A stretch of 64,000 nt of DNA from Aldrovandia affinis (Eukaryota > Chordata > Actinopteri > Notacanthiformes > Halosauridae), in the NCBI GenBank assembly GCA_029706075.1, contig JAINUG010000728.1:1-64000 (forward strand), in the 5' to 3' direction. The position numbers and the translations under genes were made by a program. Of this stretch, positions 12,201 through 23,463 are shown in pieces (position 1 is the first letter of the stretch; every line of letters begins with the position of its first letter). The notes under the pieces are model-generated. The model had not been told where the DNA came from. It saw nothing but the letters and a program-made list of their open reading frames with translations, and ran no database searches.

Positions 12201-12342
12201 GGTCATTTATCAGACGCTTTTATCCAAAGCGACTAACAGTAGTGAATGCATACATTTTTTTGTATATGTGGTCCCAGGGGGAATTGAACCCACAACCTAA
12301 GCGTTGTCAGCGCCATGCTCTACCTACTGAGCCACACAGAAC
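12201..12342 (-). mobile_element. tRNA-headed SINE, minus strand
   Basis: On the minus strand the segment starts with a tRNA-like head: A-box region TGGCTCAGTAGGTAGAGC and B-box GGTTCAATTCC. It ends leftwards in a tail related to the fish LINE tail (AGACGCTTTTATCCAAAGCG on the plus strand). No clear target-site duplication is seen. It is a SINE rather than a tRNA gene because no acceptor stem closes. Confidence 0.7.
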
Positions 12343-12548
12343 CACCAATTGTTATTATACATAGAGATCTCAATGCAAAATAATGCACATGTACCATAAC
12401 AGGATGGCTAGGATGCAGCCTCTCTTTGCAAAGAATTCAAAGCATGGTGGGGTTATTGCATCCCAACATCAAAAAAATGAAAAAGGAAAAAGTATAAATA
12501 TATCTTATTTATTATATATTATATATATATAATATATTTATAATAAAT

Positions 12549-13345
12549 AAGAGAGTTAGTGCATCTCTGTCGAGCCTTAGGCCTATACATCATTAATGGT
12601 AGGATCAGAGGGGACTCTTTAGGAAGGTTCACATATTGCTCAGCTCTTGGGACTAGTGTTGTTGACCATGCTGTTACATTTACATTTTACATTTTAAGCA
12701 TTTAGCAGATGCTCTTATCCAGAGCGACTTACAAGATGTGCATTAATACAAGGTAAGAACAATCATAGTTAGCGCACAAGATCAGTGCAGTAATACAGCA
12801 ATAGACATCATTGCAGGCGTCTGCGTATCATACCTGTAACACTGGGAAAGAAAGGTTAGTGGTTTTTTTATTTTTATTTTTATTTTTTATATAGTGTAGA
12901 ACAACTAAACAGTGGTGATGACAGATTGACTAGATGGACAGTGTTCAGTGGTAGTGGAGTCTGAAGAGGTGGGTTTTGTTACTGACATGGACTCCTCCTC
13001 CATCAATGCATTCACCGTCAGGCAACAAACCCCCCTTTCAGACCATAACCAAATCAATGTGTTTCTCAAAAGAATTATACACATCAGAAACAATACACGC
13101 TACCAAAATGACAAAGCAGGCTTACATCTGGCAGTTACAAACATCAATTATATCTTACAAAAAGCAGCAAATAAAGCTAACCTAAAAATTAAAAATAAGA
13201 AGTTAAACCAAAATGAAGAATGGTTTAACATTGAATGCAAAAATGTTAGAAAAAAACGAAGAAAATTATCAAATCAAAAACATAACCAACCACATAACCC
13301 AGATTTACGCCTCAAGTACTGTGAAACTCAGAGATCTAAGCTTAT
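12549..13345 (+). mobile_element. LINE endonuclease/linker fragment, split by an L2 tail
   Basis: A plus-strand frame reads LYIINGRIRGDSLGRF and DHAVTD up to about 12677, and resumes at about 12980 with DMDSSSINAFTVRQQTPLSD, then EEWFNIECKNVRKKRRKL. The SDHNQ motif is the end of an APE-type endonuclease, and the basic stretch is a typical LINE linker ahead of the RT. The two parts are in one frame once the 12678-12976 insertion is ignored. No RT follows; the rest to 14268 shows nothing recognisable apart from AT-rich sequence. Confidence 0.7.
12678..12976 (-). mobile_element. L2-clade LINE 3' end (type B), with 6-bp duplication
   Basis: A reversed, heavily 5'-truncated L2 copy: the tail (AAGCATTTAGCAGATGCTC) is at the left and the end of ORF2 (CTGAAGAGGTGGGTTTT) at the right. 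TGTTAC occurs at 12672-12677 and again at 12977-12982, consistent with a target-site duplication. The host LINE reading frame is restored when the copy is ignored. Confidence 0.8.
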
Positions 13346-14268
13346 TTTGGCCGATTTTCCCTCCTTTTACTTTTTGTTAAATTGTTTTCAACCATTACCT
13401 CTTACCATAAAGTCCTATACCTCATTTTTTTCAGAACAGTCTCAGCTACATGATAGAAATCATATAAAACCACTCCATTGTATTATATGTGTGTGAACTG
13501 CAATGAAAATCGCCCCCCAAAAAAAAAAGTTAATTATATTCTTGTATTTTATTGCACACAGCCAACACACAATGTGTACCAAGATTTTTGATTTCTGTTT
13601 CTGTCACACCAAGGCCTTGGTATGAGAAAATGATTTAAAAACAACAACATCACACTTCATATAAAACATACAAATATGTACATTGGCCTAAAAAACTTAA
13701 TTTAAAAAAGAAATGTACAAAAAATAAAATATATATATATATTTTTTGACTATATACATGCAGTCAAAAACTATATACATGTGCTATATATCATAGCAGT
13801 CTAGCCTAGCTATGCCAGGCTGCAAAACAATCTCTGTCCAGTACTACACAGAGAGGCACCTGACACTCCAGGCACATCCATGAAACAGAAATACATACAT
13901 TTTAAATTTATATAAACCAAATTTCTCTCCGAAAACAATACATGAGACTTCTCATAAGATTTACTTACTCTTTGCGAATTTCCAGCTCTCTCTCTTGAAT
14001 AGCGACTCCAAAATTACAGTCGCTGTAAATTTACGCACTTAAAATTTGCATGGAGATCCTACACTGTTGTTTTGGAAAAAGCTTTCTTAGGACTGCGTAA
14101 AATACGAGTTAACTATAGCAATACTTGAACTGTCATTCTCATATCCTAAGTGTTCTGTTGGTACCAAATGTTCTTGATTTCTTGGTAAGTAATGTGAGAG
14201 AAAAAACCTAGTGATATTTGCATTTATGAACCTTGTAAACTCTGTGTTTTGTTTTATTATTGTAATAA
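13346..14268. other. AT-rich stretch with no recognised feature
   Basis: Contains short poly-A/T and TATATA runs (about 13725-13760) and no convincing gene, RNA or transposon end. Confidence 0.5.
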
Positions 14269-14272
14269 TTTT

Positions 14273-15266
14273 TGTATGAGAAATATTGAATGCATAAGAA
14301 GTAAGTCTGTAAGTCTGTAATAAGAAGAGTCTGTACCAGGCAGAGATAAGGCCATGGACACCTGCGCATGGAAGGCCTGGAGGCGCGCTAGAGGGCCCCT
14401 GGCCTGTAGTCTAGTCTGACACTGTCTAGATTTATGGTAACATGAAGGTGGGGGGAGCCGGGGTGATAAGAAGTACAAGTGTTGTGGCGCCAAGCGGTCC
14501 CAAGGTCATGCTAGCAGGTGGATTGGGGAAGAAGTTTAAGTGGGAGGTCAGTACCATTAATTGTTTAATTATTTTATGTCAGATGTCAGCTGGCGATGAC
14601 TTGTGGTGTCTTATAAAAATGATGTCTAATAGGGCGGAGTAAGCCTTGGGGACTTTCCACCATAAAGGGGTATGGACATTTTCAGGAGGCCTCGCAGGGG
14701 AAGATGCTGTGAAGACAGTATAAAAGGAGATGGCTCAGGGAGGAGATTTCAGTCCTTGCTTCGCGAACCAACGGCTCTTGGAATGTAACCATTGTTCATA
14801 TTCAAATAAATAATAATTATTACTACAGACTCTAGGCGGCACGGTGGTGCAGTGGATAGCACTGTCGCCTCACAGCAAGAAGGTCTCGGGTTCGAATCCA
14901 GGCCGGGGGCCTTTCTGTGTGGAGTTTGCATGTTCTCCCCGTGTCCGCGTGGGTTTCCTCCGGTTTCTTCCCACAGTCCAAAGACTGGTGTATGTAGTGC
15001 CCTGCGATGGATTGGCGACCTGTCCAGGGTGTATTCCTGCCTCTTGCCACAATGCATGCTGGGATAGGCTCCAGCCCCCCCGCGACCCTGACCAGGAATA
15101 AGAGGCTGAAGATGAGATGAGATGAGATGAGACTACAGACTCTGAAGATTGTTTACTTTGGAAGAAGACTATTTTATTTTGAAGAAGTATCCAATGCGGT
15201 GGATCTCTCGGTCCATCTGGCCCAGACCGGTTCGATTTCTTCCTCAGTAACTCCCGAAATGTAACA
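14273..15266 (+). mobile_element. Probable solo LTR, interrupted by a SINE
   Basis: Without the SINE the segment looks like a retroviral or Gypsy-type LTR of about 690 bp. A TATAAAAG box lies at about 14720, a pyrimidine-poor R region follows, an AATAAATAAT polyadenylation run lies at about 14803, and a U5-like GGTGGATCTCTCGGTCC at about 15200 ends in TGTAACA at 15266. The proposed start is TGTATGAG at 14273, with TTTT on both sides. That duplication is low complexity, so the outer edges are tentative. No internal retroviral genes are present. Confidence 0.45.
14834..15131 (+). mobile_element. tRNA-headed SINE with 12-bp target-site duplication
   Basis: The element begins GGCGGCACGGTGGTGCAGTGG (A-box region) and has the B-box GGTTCGAATCC at about 14890. 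It has the conserved body GTTTGCATGTTCTCCCCGTG and ends in GATGA repeats. ACTACAGACTCT flanks it exactly at 14822-14833 and 15132-15143. Two more copies are at 33941 and 50015. Confidence 0.92.
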
Positions 15267-15497
15267 TTTTCTTGTACCCTGAAGACATATTTTGATCATT
15301 GATAGCTGTGGATTGTTGTAGTGGTATCAGTTTACACATCAAGTTAGCGTGGTGAATATAAAATGCTCAAACTCGTAGCTTCATCTCCGCTCACAGAGCG
15401 GCCATTTCTTCTCCAAGCACAAGGTCTTCGGGGGTTCCAATAATTGAACAAGTAGGGCTAAAAACAATAGATTGTTAGGGACTGGAAACAGCCAAAG

Positions 15498-15931
15498 TTG
15501 TGTAATAAACGTAGCGTGACATTCACGGGAGTTCAAAACATCTGGTCATTTAAATGCTTCGCTTGCGAAACTATACAATTGTACAATGGAAGATTCTACG
15601 AATTCAATAGTGGATTGGAGAAAAAAAGAAAAAGAAAAAAGGAGAAAAAGAAAAAAGAATATTACGAAAGGAAAAGCTGGCTGAAAAAGGGAGGAAAGAA
15701 TGCAAAAGCTTCGTGAAAAGAAGAAACAAAGTAAAGACGAAACCCGCCGTAGAAACACGAACAGATGCACGAAGATCCAAGAACAAAAAAGCCATCTCCG
15801 ATCATAATGCTGCTGTGGCCCTGAGGAAAAAAATGAATCAACAAAGAGAGAAAGACAGACAGGAGAAAAAGCGGCAACAAACTCGAGAGAGAGTTTGCAC
15901 GTTTCGCGAAAATCGAAAAATAGAATTTTAA
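15498..15931 (+). pseudogene. Lysine/arginine-rich ORF remnant, unrecognised
   Basis: Two adjoining plus-strand frames (15498-15716 and 15713-15931) encode an extremely basic sequence: first KKRKRKKEKKKKEYYERKSW, then MKRRNKVKTKPAVETRTDAR and MNQQREKDRQEKKRQQTRER. The second frame is also open across the first part, so a small indel probably separates one original basic, coiled protein. Similar K/R-rich N-termini occur in some fish transposon-associated proteins, but there is no catalytic motif here and I do not assign a function. Confidence 0.35.
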
Positions 15932-16074
15932 TCTAAGTCAATAAATGTGTAAATATTTAAAAAGACCACACCCACAATGCATTCTGGGTATTGATAAAAT
16001 AAAGATAATATAATAGAACCTCTCAAATTGACCAAAACCTTTGTTCTCCTAATCAAGGCTTACAAATGATTAAT

Positions 16075-17208
16075 GTTCTGGGCCCGTATTCACAAAGCAT
16101 TTTATCTTACCACTAGGAGTACTTCTAAATCGCACTAAAACCTTTTAGTTAGGAGTCCCACCTTAAAACCTATTCACAAAGCTCCAAAGACAAACTCGTA
16201 CTAAGGAATTCCTAGCTAAGAGTGAGGGCGGGGTTGACGTCGTTGCTAGGGATGACGTTGTTTCTCATGAACGAGTTTACTCAGAATGCCCACAGTGATT
16301 GGCTGATATAGGGGATGGGTCATTATAGAGAAATAGTTTTCCTGCCGCTGTTTTTATAGTAACAATTCCCTAAATCTTGATGCAGAGTTACAGTGAAGAG
16401 ATAGACAACCATGTATGTTTTGGTTTGCTTTGTTTTTCATACTAAATGCTTTTCTGGGAGGCATGTTTTTAGAAACGCGACCGAATTAAATAGAATTGAA
16501 ACATTAGCGATCTTTAATTTTTTAATTAAATTAATTCAGGCATAAGACCACCCTAGTTACATCGCCTAAGGCGTACTGAATCAAAAAATGTATTTTGTGA
16601 AATTTTCGAATAAAGATTTAGTGAAATAACTTACATTGAAAAACTGAAATTATCATTCATTCGAAACACGCCTTTGGTCCCGTTATTATTTTTTTGCTGA
16701 TCGGAAAAATGATCCGATGCACCCCTATTATATTCTAATAAAGATTCTAAAATACAAATGTAGGCTACGTGTCACTGATTTAACATGAAACTAGTCAATT
16801 GGTTACATGTCTGCATCTCGTAAACAATCAGAGGGTATCTATACAGGCTATAATATATCTGATATTATATATATAATACCCTCGCGATTGAGGCGGTACC
16901 TTTTTATGAGCTCTGTATCATTCAATATCTCCAGTGTTGACGCGATTGCGACAACGATTGCCGGCCGCAGCAGATTTTCGGATCGCCGTGACTCTTTAGC
17001 GACTTAGAAGTCCTCTTGGCTGCTTTTAACTTCTCCTTAACTTAGGAGCTGTTTTTAGCTCTCAAACCCTTTGTGAAATACTCTTATCCCAAAAATTTAG
17101 GACTCCTAAATGTATGAGTGACACGCCCATTATTTTTGGGACTTGCTCCTAAATTGCGCAGTTAGGACCAACTTTTACCCTTAAAATTCTTTGTGAATAC
17201 GGGCCCTG
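16075..17208. mobile_element. Inverted-repeat DNA transposon, non-autonomous
   Basis: Ends are inverted copies of GGGCCCGTATTCACAAAG (16080-16097 and reversed at 17189-17206), and related TTAGGAGT-like words recur inside both arms. ATGATTAAT occurs at 16066-16074 and 17209-17217, a possible 9-bp target-site duplication. That would fit a Mutator-like element, though Harbinger-like elements with similar ends are also known. No transposase is encoded. A patch at about 16700-16735 (GATCCGATGCACCCCTATT) looks like one end of a different hAT-type repeat. Confidence 0.7.
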
Positions 17209-17397
17209 ATGATTAATTAGTGACTTTGTGAAGTTGTCATTTTTTCCTTATGTTACAACTTTGTACCCGTGGACCATGCAACTGATCAAAGGTAAGTCTC
17301 CCTTGTTTCAGAATCCTAAACATTTCCTGATAAATTACATTTCCTGAACACATGATTTGTATATGATTAAAACACACACACACAGACACACACACAC

Positions 17398-17784
17398 TTC
17401 TTCTTTTTTTGCATATTTGTCACACTTAAATGTTTCAGATCATCAAACACATTTTTATATTAGACAAAGATAACCTGAGTGAATACAAAATGCAGTTTTT
17501 AAATAATGATTTCATTTATTAAGGGAAAAAAGCTATCCAACCCTACCTGTGAAAAAGTAACTGCCCCCCTTAATAAATCAACCGATTAACCACATTTGCT
17601 GAGTTTACCCTTTCACCAGTTTCACAAGCTGCACCCAGGCCTGATTACTGCCAGACCTGTTGAATCTAGAAATCACTTAAATAGAACCTGTCTGACAAAG
17701 TGAAGTAGGCTAAAAGATCTCAAAAAGCAGCACATGATGCCGCGATCTAAAGAAATTCAAGAACAGATGAGAAACAATGTCATT
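17398..17784 (+). mobile_element. Tc1-like transposon, left part (split element)
   Basis: The 5' portion of a Tc1-like element, from its untranslated region (TTGTCACACTTAAATGTTTC) into the first transposase codons (CGATCTAAAGAAATTCAAGA at about 17742). It stops at 17784 and resumes at 21172 with no loss, an L2 LINE lying between. The outer terminal repeat is not preserved. Confidence 0.8.
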
Positions 17785-17886
17785 TGCTATTACGGATTTT
17801 GATTAGCCGTGTTATTCTTAATTTTGAGTCATCGTTAGTTTGATTGCAGCGAATTGTAAAGACTAATCCGTGCAATTACCACCTTA

Positions 17887-20824
17887 TTGTGTCCACCTGT
17901 CTGTGATCTGACACTTGTGTCGCTCCCTCACAGAATGTGCCCGCACCCCATAACAGTCTGCTCTCTCCCATTCAGTACGCGCTTCCAGCGTCGCACCCTC
18001 CCGCGACAACGGAACCCCTCCAACCTCTCCTACCCCCCCCTGACCCTTTGTGACAGCTTCACAATCTCAGGGGGGCTATGGAACTGTCGGTCGGCCGCAC
18101 AGAAGGCTGACTTCATCTCTGCCTATGCCTCCCTCCTGTCCCTCCAGTTTCTCGCCCTCACCGAGACCTGGATCAGCCCTGACAACTCCGCTACTCCTGC
18201 TGCCCTCTCGTCCGCCTACTCCTTCTCCCACACCCCTCGGCCATCCGGCCGTGGTGGTGGTACAGGTTTGCTTATCTCTCCCACATGGAAGTTCTCAGTC
18301 ATTCCCCTCTCCAACCTGTCTATATCCTCCTTTGAATGCCACCCCGTCTCCATCACCTATCCTACTAAACTCTTTATTGTTGTTGTTTATCGTCCACCAG
18401 GGCCCCTGGGATGCTTCCTCGACGAGCTTGACACCCTGCTCAGCTCCTTCCCCTGAGGATGGCACCCGCTGATCCTCCTGGGAGACTTCAACATCCACTT
18501 AGAGGCCCCCCAGTCTGCTGCCTTCCTACCACTACTCCACTCCTTTGACCTCTCCCTGCAAAACTCCCCCCCAACCCACAAGGCGGGCAACCTCCTAGAC
18601 CTGATCTTCCTGAGGAACTGCCCCTGCTCCAACCTCACGGTTACCCCCTTGCATACATCTGATCACCATTTCATTTCCTTCTCCCTCTCCCTTGTCCCCC
18701 ATCCTCCCTCCCCTCTTCCAACACCCACCATCACTGCCCGTCGTAACCTTCGCTCCCTCTCACTCTCCTCCCTCGCTCCCCTTGTCACTGCTTCCCTCCC
18801 CCCCCTTAAAGCATTCTCTAGACTCCCCACTGACACTGCTTCCTCCACCTTAATCTCATCCCTGTCCTCTGCACTTGACTCTCTCTGTCCTCTTCTCCCT
18901 AGACCTGCACGCTCATCCCTCCTAGTCCCTGGATGTCCGACACCCTGCGCACCTCCCGGGTCAGCCTCCGTGCTGCTGAGAGGAAGTGGGCCAAATCCAG
19001 GCACTCGTCCGACCTTTCATCCTATCAGTCTTTACTGTCTGTGTTTTCTTCTGCTGTCACTGCCGCTAAGGCAATCTTCTACCAAACTAAAATTCAAAAT
19101 TCTATATCTAAACCTCATCAACTGTTCTCTATTTTCTCCTCTCTCCTCAGCACACCTCCTCCCCCACCTCAGTCCCCCTTCACCGCAGATGACTTTGCTG
19201 CTTGCTTCGAGGAGAAAATTGCAGACATCCACAGCTCCTTTGTGCCCTCCACTCCCGCTGTGCCCTCCACTCCCGCTGTGCCCTCCACTCCCGCTGCTCC
19301 CTCCGCTCCCGCTGCTCCCTCTGCTCCCTCTGCTCCCGCTGCTCCCTCCGCTCCCGCTGCTCCCTCCGCTCCCGCTGCTCCCTCTGCTCCCTCTGCTCCC
19401 CTCCGCTCCTCTCTCCCTCCACCACCTCTCTGTGCCTTCCACTCCCTCTGTGCCTTCCACTCCCTCTGTGCCTTCCACTCCCTCTGTGCCTTCCACTCCC
19501 GTGGTGCCCTCCACTCCCTCTGTGCCCTCCACTCCCTCTGTGCCCTCCCCCTGCTTCCCCTCTTTTTCTCCCCTCTCAGACTCTGATATTTCCCACCTCC
19601 TCCTCTCCCACCGCCCTACCACTTGTGCCCTTGACCCTATCCCTTCATCCCTCCTCCAGGCGATCACACCTGACATCCTCCCGTTTGTCACCTCCCTTGT
19701 GAACTCCTCCCTGTCCTCTGGTTGTTTCCCTCGCCCTTCAAAAGGGCCCATATCACCCTCTGCTGAAAAAACCCACTCTAGACCCCTCAGTTATCCAGAA
19801 TTATCGCCAGTATCCCTCCTCCCCTTCCTGTCTAAAAACCCTCGAAAGAGCGGTATCTCACAAACTCTCTGCTTTCCTTACAGAAAATAACCTGCTGGAC
19901 CCCTACCAGTCCGGCTTCAGACCTGGCCACTCAACAGAAACTGCTCTCCTCTCGGTCAATGAAGCTCTTCACACCGCACGAGCCGCCTCCCTCTCCTCCA
20001 TCCTGATCCTGCTTGATCTCTCAGCTGCCTTCGACACTGTGGAGCACTCCATCCTCCTGTCCTCCCTGGCAGCAACAGGGATCTGCGGTACAGCCCTCGC
20101 CTGGATCGAGTCCTACCTCTCTGGTCGCTCCTTCCAGGTTGCCTGGGCTGGTAAAGTATCACCGCCTTGCTCCCTCCCCACCAGGGTTCCACAGGGCTCA
20201 GTCCTCGGTCCCCTTCTCTTCTCCCTGTACACCCGCTCCCTTGGCTCTGTAATCTCTGCCCACGGCTTATTTTACCATTGTTATGCTGATGACACTCAAC
20301 TCTTTCTCTCCTTCTCCCCATCAGACACTCAGGTCTCTACCCGCATCGCTGCTTGCCTGGGGGACATTCAGAGCTGGATGGACAGTCACCACCTAAAGCT
20401 CAACCCAGGTAAAACAGAGCTAATCTTCATTCCTGCCCTAAACTCTCCCCACCTTGATTTCTCCATTTCTCTAGGTGACACCCTGGTGACATCATCACCC
20501 TGTGCGAAGAATCTCGGTGTGGTGATGGACAACAGGCTGTCCCTATCAATGAACATTGCAGCGGTAAGCCGGGCGTGCAGATTCTTCCTGTATAACATCA
20601 GGAGGATCCGTCCCTTCCTTACCACGTACTCTACCCAGCTCCTGGTCCAAGCAATGGTACTGTCCCGCTTGGACTACTGCAACTCGCTCCTGGCTGGCCT
20701 TCCCGCATCTGCCATCAGACCCCTGCAACTCATCCAGAACGCTGCGGCCCGCCTGATCTACAACCTTCCTCGACACTCCCATGTCACCCCCTGCTCACTA
20801 CCCTCCACTGGCTGCCTGTTATAG
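17887..20824 (+). pseudogene. L2 ORF2: endonuclease and reverse transcriptase, broken
   Basis: The endonuclease shows LTETWIS (about 18157), VYRPPGPLG (about 18388) and LLGDFNIHLE (about 18476). A stop at 18454 and a frame change near 18930 break it. The linker contains an expanded Pro/Ser/Ala repeat (19241-19550). The RT shows SGFRPGHSTETALL (about 19908), LLDLSAAFDT (about 20010), [16 protein letters not shown] (about 20185) and YADDTQLF (about 20281). The C-terminal part runs through LLVQAMVLSRLDYCNS. All catalytic blocks are recognisable, but no single frame spans them. Confidence 0.85.
19241..19550 (+). repeat. Coding minisatellite inside the L2 ORF2
   Basis: About 310 bp of 12- to 18-bp units (TGCCCTCCACTCCCGCTG and variants) translated as repeats of VPSTPA, APSAPA or VPSTPS. 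The repeats keep a multiple of three for most of their length and fall between endonuclease and RT, in the linker. The minus strand shows misleading Gly/Ser/Arg frames here. Confidence 0.9.
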
Positions 20825-21171
20825 CTCGCATCAAATTCAAGACATTGGTCCTAGCATACCAGGCAGTCAAGGGATCAGCACCAACATACCTCACCAAGAT
20901 CTTCAAACCCTACACACCTGCCAGACCTCTCCGTTCTGCTACCTCAGGACGCCTAGCACCTCCCCTCCGCACCGTCGGTTCTGGCTCCACGATGGTGGAA
21001 AGATTTACCTACAGGGTCCTAGTTTAACTATGTGGTTGCTCCTAGCACCCAGGAATTGTACTTCCCACTAGGGTGGCTTTCAGCTAAACTGTTCTTGACT
21101 ACGGTTAACACTTTGTTGTAAGTCGCTGTGGATAAGAGCGTCTGCCAAATGCCTATAATGTAATGTAATGT

Positions 21172-21966
21172 AATGTCATTGACATCTATCAGTCTGGAAA
21201 GGGTTACAAAGCCATTTCTAAGGCTTTGGGACTCCAACGAACCATGGTGAGAGCCATTATCTACAAATGGAGAAAACTTGGAACAGAGGTGAACCTTCCT
21301 AGGAGTGGCCGGCCTACCAAAATTACTCCAAGAGCGCATTGACAACTCATCCAGGAGGTCACAAAAGAACTGCAGGCCTCACTTGCCTCAGTTAATGTCA
21401 GTGTTCATGATTCCACAATAACAAAGAGACTGGGCAAAAATGGCATCCATGGGAGAGTTCCAAGGCGAAAACCACTGCTGACCAAAACACAAAGGCTCAT
21501 CTCACATTTGCCAAAAAACATCTTGATGACCCCCAAAACTTTTGGGAAAATATTCTGTGGACTGACGAGTCAAAAGTGTAACTTTTTGGAAGGTGTGGGT
21601 CCCGTTACATCTGGCGTAAAACTAACACAGCATTCTATAATAAAAACATCATACCAACAGTCAAACATGGAGATGGTAGTGTGATGGTCTGGGGCTGCTT
21701 TGCTGCTTCAGGACCCGGACGACTTGCCGTAATTGATGGAACCATGAATTCTGCTCTCTACCAGAAAATCCTGAAGGAGAATGTCCAGCCATCAGTTCAT
21801 GACCTCAAGCTCAAGCGCACTTGGGATCCGAAACACACCAGCAAGTCCACCTCTGAATGGCTCAAGAAAAACAAAATGAAGATTTTGGAGTGGCCTAGTC
21901 AAAGCCCGGACTTAAATCCGATTGAGACGCTGTGGCATGACCTTAAACAGGCAGTTCATGGATCCA
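21172..21966 (+). pseudogene. Tc1-like transposase, right part, catalytic Asp deleted
   Basis: The transposase continues after the L2 insertion with the helix-turn-helix region (GKGYKAISKALGLQ-like, about 21195) and then DDE blocks: ILWTDESK (about 21555), [12 protein letters not shown] (about 21682) and [13 protein letters not shown] (about 21886). At about 21825 the sequence reads [11 protein letters not shown] where Tc1 transposases normally have six more residues including the second catalytic aspartate, an in-frame 18-nt loss. Other frame changes occur upstream. Homology ends near 21966 after the third catalytic block; the right terminal repeat is gone. Confidence 0.8.
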
Positions 21967-22867
21967 GGGCGCTGGTACAGCACAGCCCTGGAGCATGGGG
22001 GAAACAAAAAAGTACAGGGTCAGAACCTAAATATATGACATACAAATATATGCGAAGCAGGCCCCATAAAGCAGACTCATTCTAAATTTTAACATTTTTA
22101 TATGTGACAGAGTGAATCAAGCCCCATAATAGTCAACTCTGGTTGGTGGAAGGTTCTCTTGTTATGGTTTACTGTAGCTGTACACAATTCTTACACTTCT
22201 GGTTACTTTGTCAATCCTATGGCAGCCTGTATTGTGAGATGGTTCCTGTGTAGCCTCAGTGGGCCCAGCAGCTCTTCACTTGCAGAGATCAAAGGCGTCC
22301 CTCTCCTTGTTGGAAGAACAGACCATCTGCACTTTGTGGTGATTATAACAAGCTTCCCCCAAGACCCCCAGTCTTGACCGCAGTCATCTATTCGCCCGTG
22401 TACGTCATGTCAAGAGCACCATAATCAGATGTATTCCTCTGGTATATGAATGTGATACAAATATGAACAAATGTGCAAAATTTGTGTTCACTAACAGTGG
22501 AATCTTAGTTCACAGAGTACAGCACCAGTGTCCCACCATAGCATTCCAACCCATGGCCCTCTGATTGCAGGACCTGGGCTGGCATTTGTGGTGTACCTGC
22601 ACAATTTCTTGCCATGACGATGCTGCCACTGGCCCCACTGTGGTCCTTCCTCTTTTTCTTCATGCTCCTCACCCTTGGCCTTGTAGCCAGGTACACATTC
22701 ACATTTATCCCAGGGAATTCAATTCAATCATGTAGTGATGTAATTATAAGGTTTAAGGTCCTCGGTTAAAATGGTTCAGAAACAATTGAACCATGGTGAA
22801 ACCAAAGGTATATGCATTAGTCATGCCTCTGTTTGACTATGCATACACATATATAATATATGTATAT
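21967..22867. other. No recognised feature
   Basis: Mixed-composition sequence with short open frames only. I see no splice-flanked domain, RNA gene or transposon end. Confidence 0.5.
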
Positions 22868-23463
22868 ATACTGTAAGATATTGAACTGTAAGCGGTAATC
22901 ATATCACAATTACAAGGGATCTGTGCGGCCAAATGGAGACAGTAATCGACATGTGAATAGGTGATCAAGAGGAAGAGAGAGAAACTCCTGAAACCAACAA
23001 TGGCCAGTAGAATACATGGATAGGTGATCAAACGGCTACTCAGGCCAACCATTTAGACTTGATTAACAATACAATAGACTGTTTTCTGGCTAGGCCCCGG
23101 GAACTGAATCAATCAGACCCCCCTAGTGATGAGCAGACTGATTGTCTGGCCTCCTTAACCCTTTGATGCATAACCCGGGTCAAAAATGACCCGGTGGAGA
23201 GTTTATTTTCTATATCTTTGCAAAAAATGAATTTCATCATTCAGCAATCCAGGTATTCCTCAATTAACTTGTTTTTGATCATCACAAATCTTTATTTTGA
23301 TATTTCCTTTCTTACTTTTTGAATAAAAAAGTGCACTTGAGTGTTTATTTGCTATATCTTTGGAATAAATGTATTTTATCACTCAGCAATCCAGGTAACT
23401 TGTTTTTGATAAGGAACCTTTTGATTTTTGTGCTTCTGAAAATTGACAGTTATCAGATGTGTA

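Larger units (their letters stand above)
17785..21171 (+). mobile_element. L2-clade LINE (type A), near full length, 9-bp duplication
   Basis: A plus-strand L2 element inserted into the Tc1-like transposase gene. AATGTCATT flanks it at 17776-17784 and 21172-21180. It has a 5' region of about 100 bp, endonuclease, linker, reverse transcriptase and the 3' tail GTAAGTCGCTGTGGATAAG, ending in ATGTA repeats. Near its 3' end, at about 20998, the sequence jumps from the ORF2 end (GGTGGAA) straight into the 3' UTR (AGATTTACCTACAGGGTCC), an internal deletion relative to the copy at 25519-26405. Frames are broken, so the copy is inactive. Confidence 0.9.

Noticed and set aside
14840-14900. tRNA gene call on the SINE head
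   Set aside because: A- and B-box words are present but no complete cloverleaf or acceptor stem; perfect target-site duplications show a SINE.
15321-15335. TGGTATCAG as a retroviral primer-binding site after the LTR at 14273-15266
   Set aside because: It is about 55 bp past the LTR end, too far for a primer-binding site, and no gag-like frame follows.
19032-19751. Gly/Ser/Arg-rich 239-residue frame on the minus strand
   Set aside because: Antisense of the coding minisatellite in the L2 LINE.
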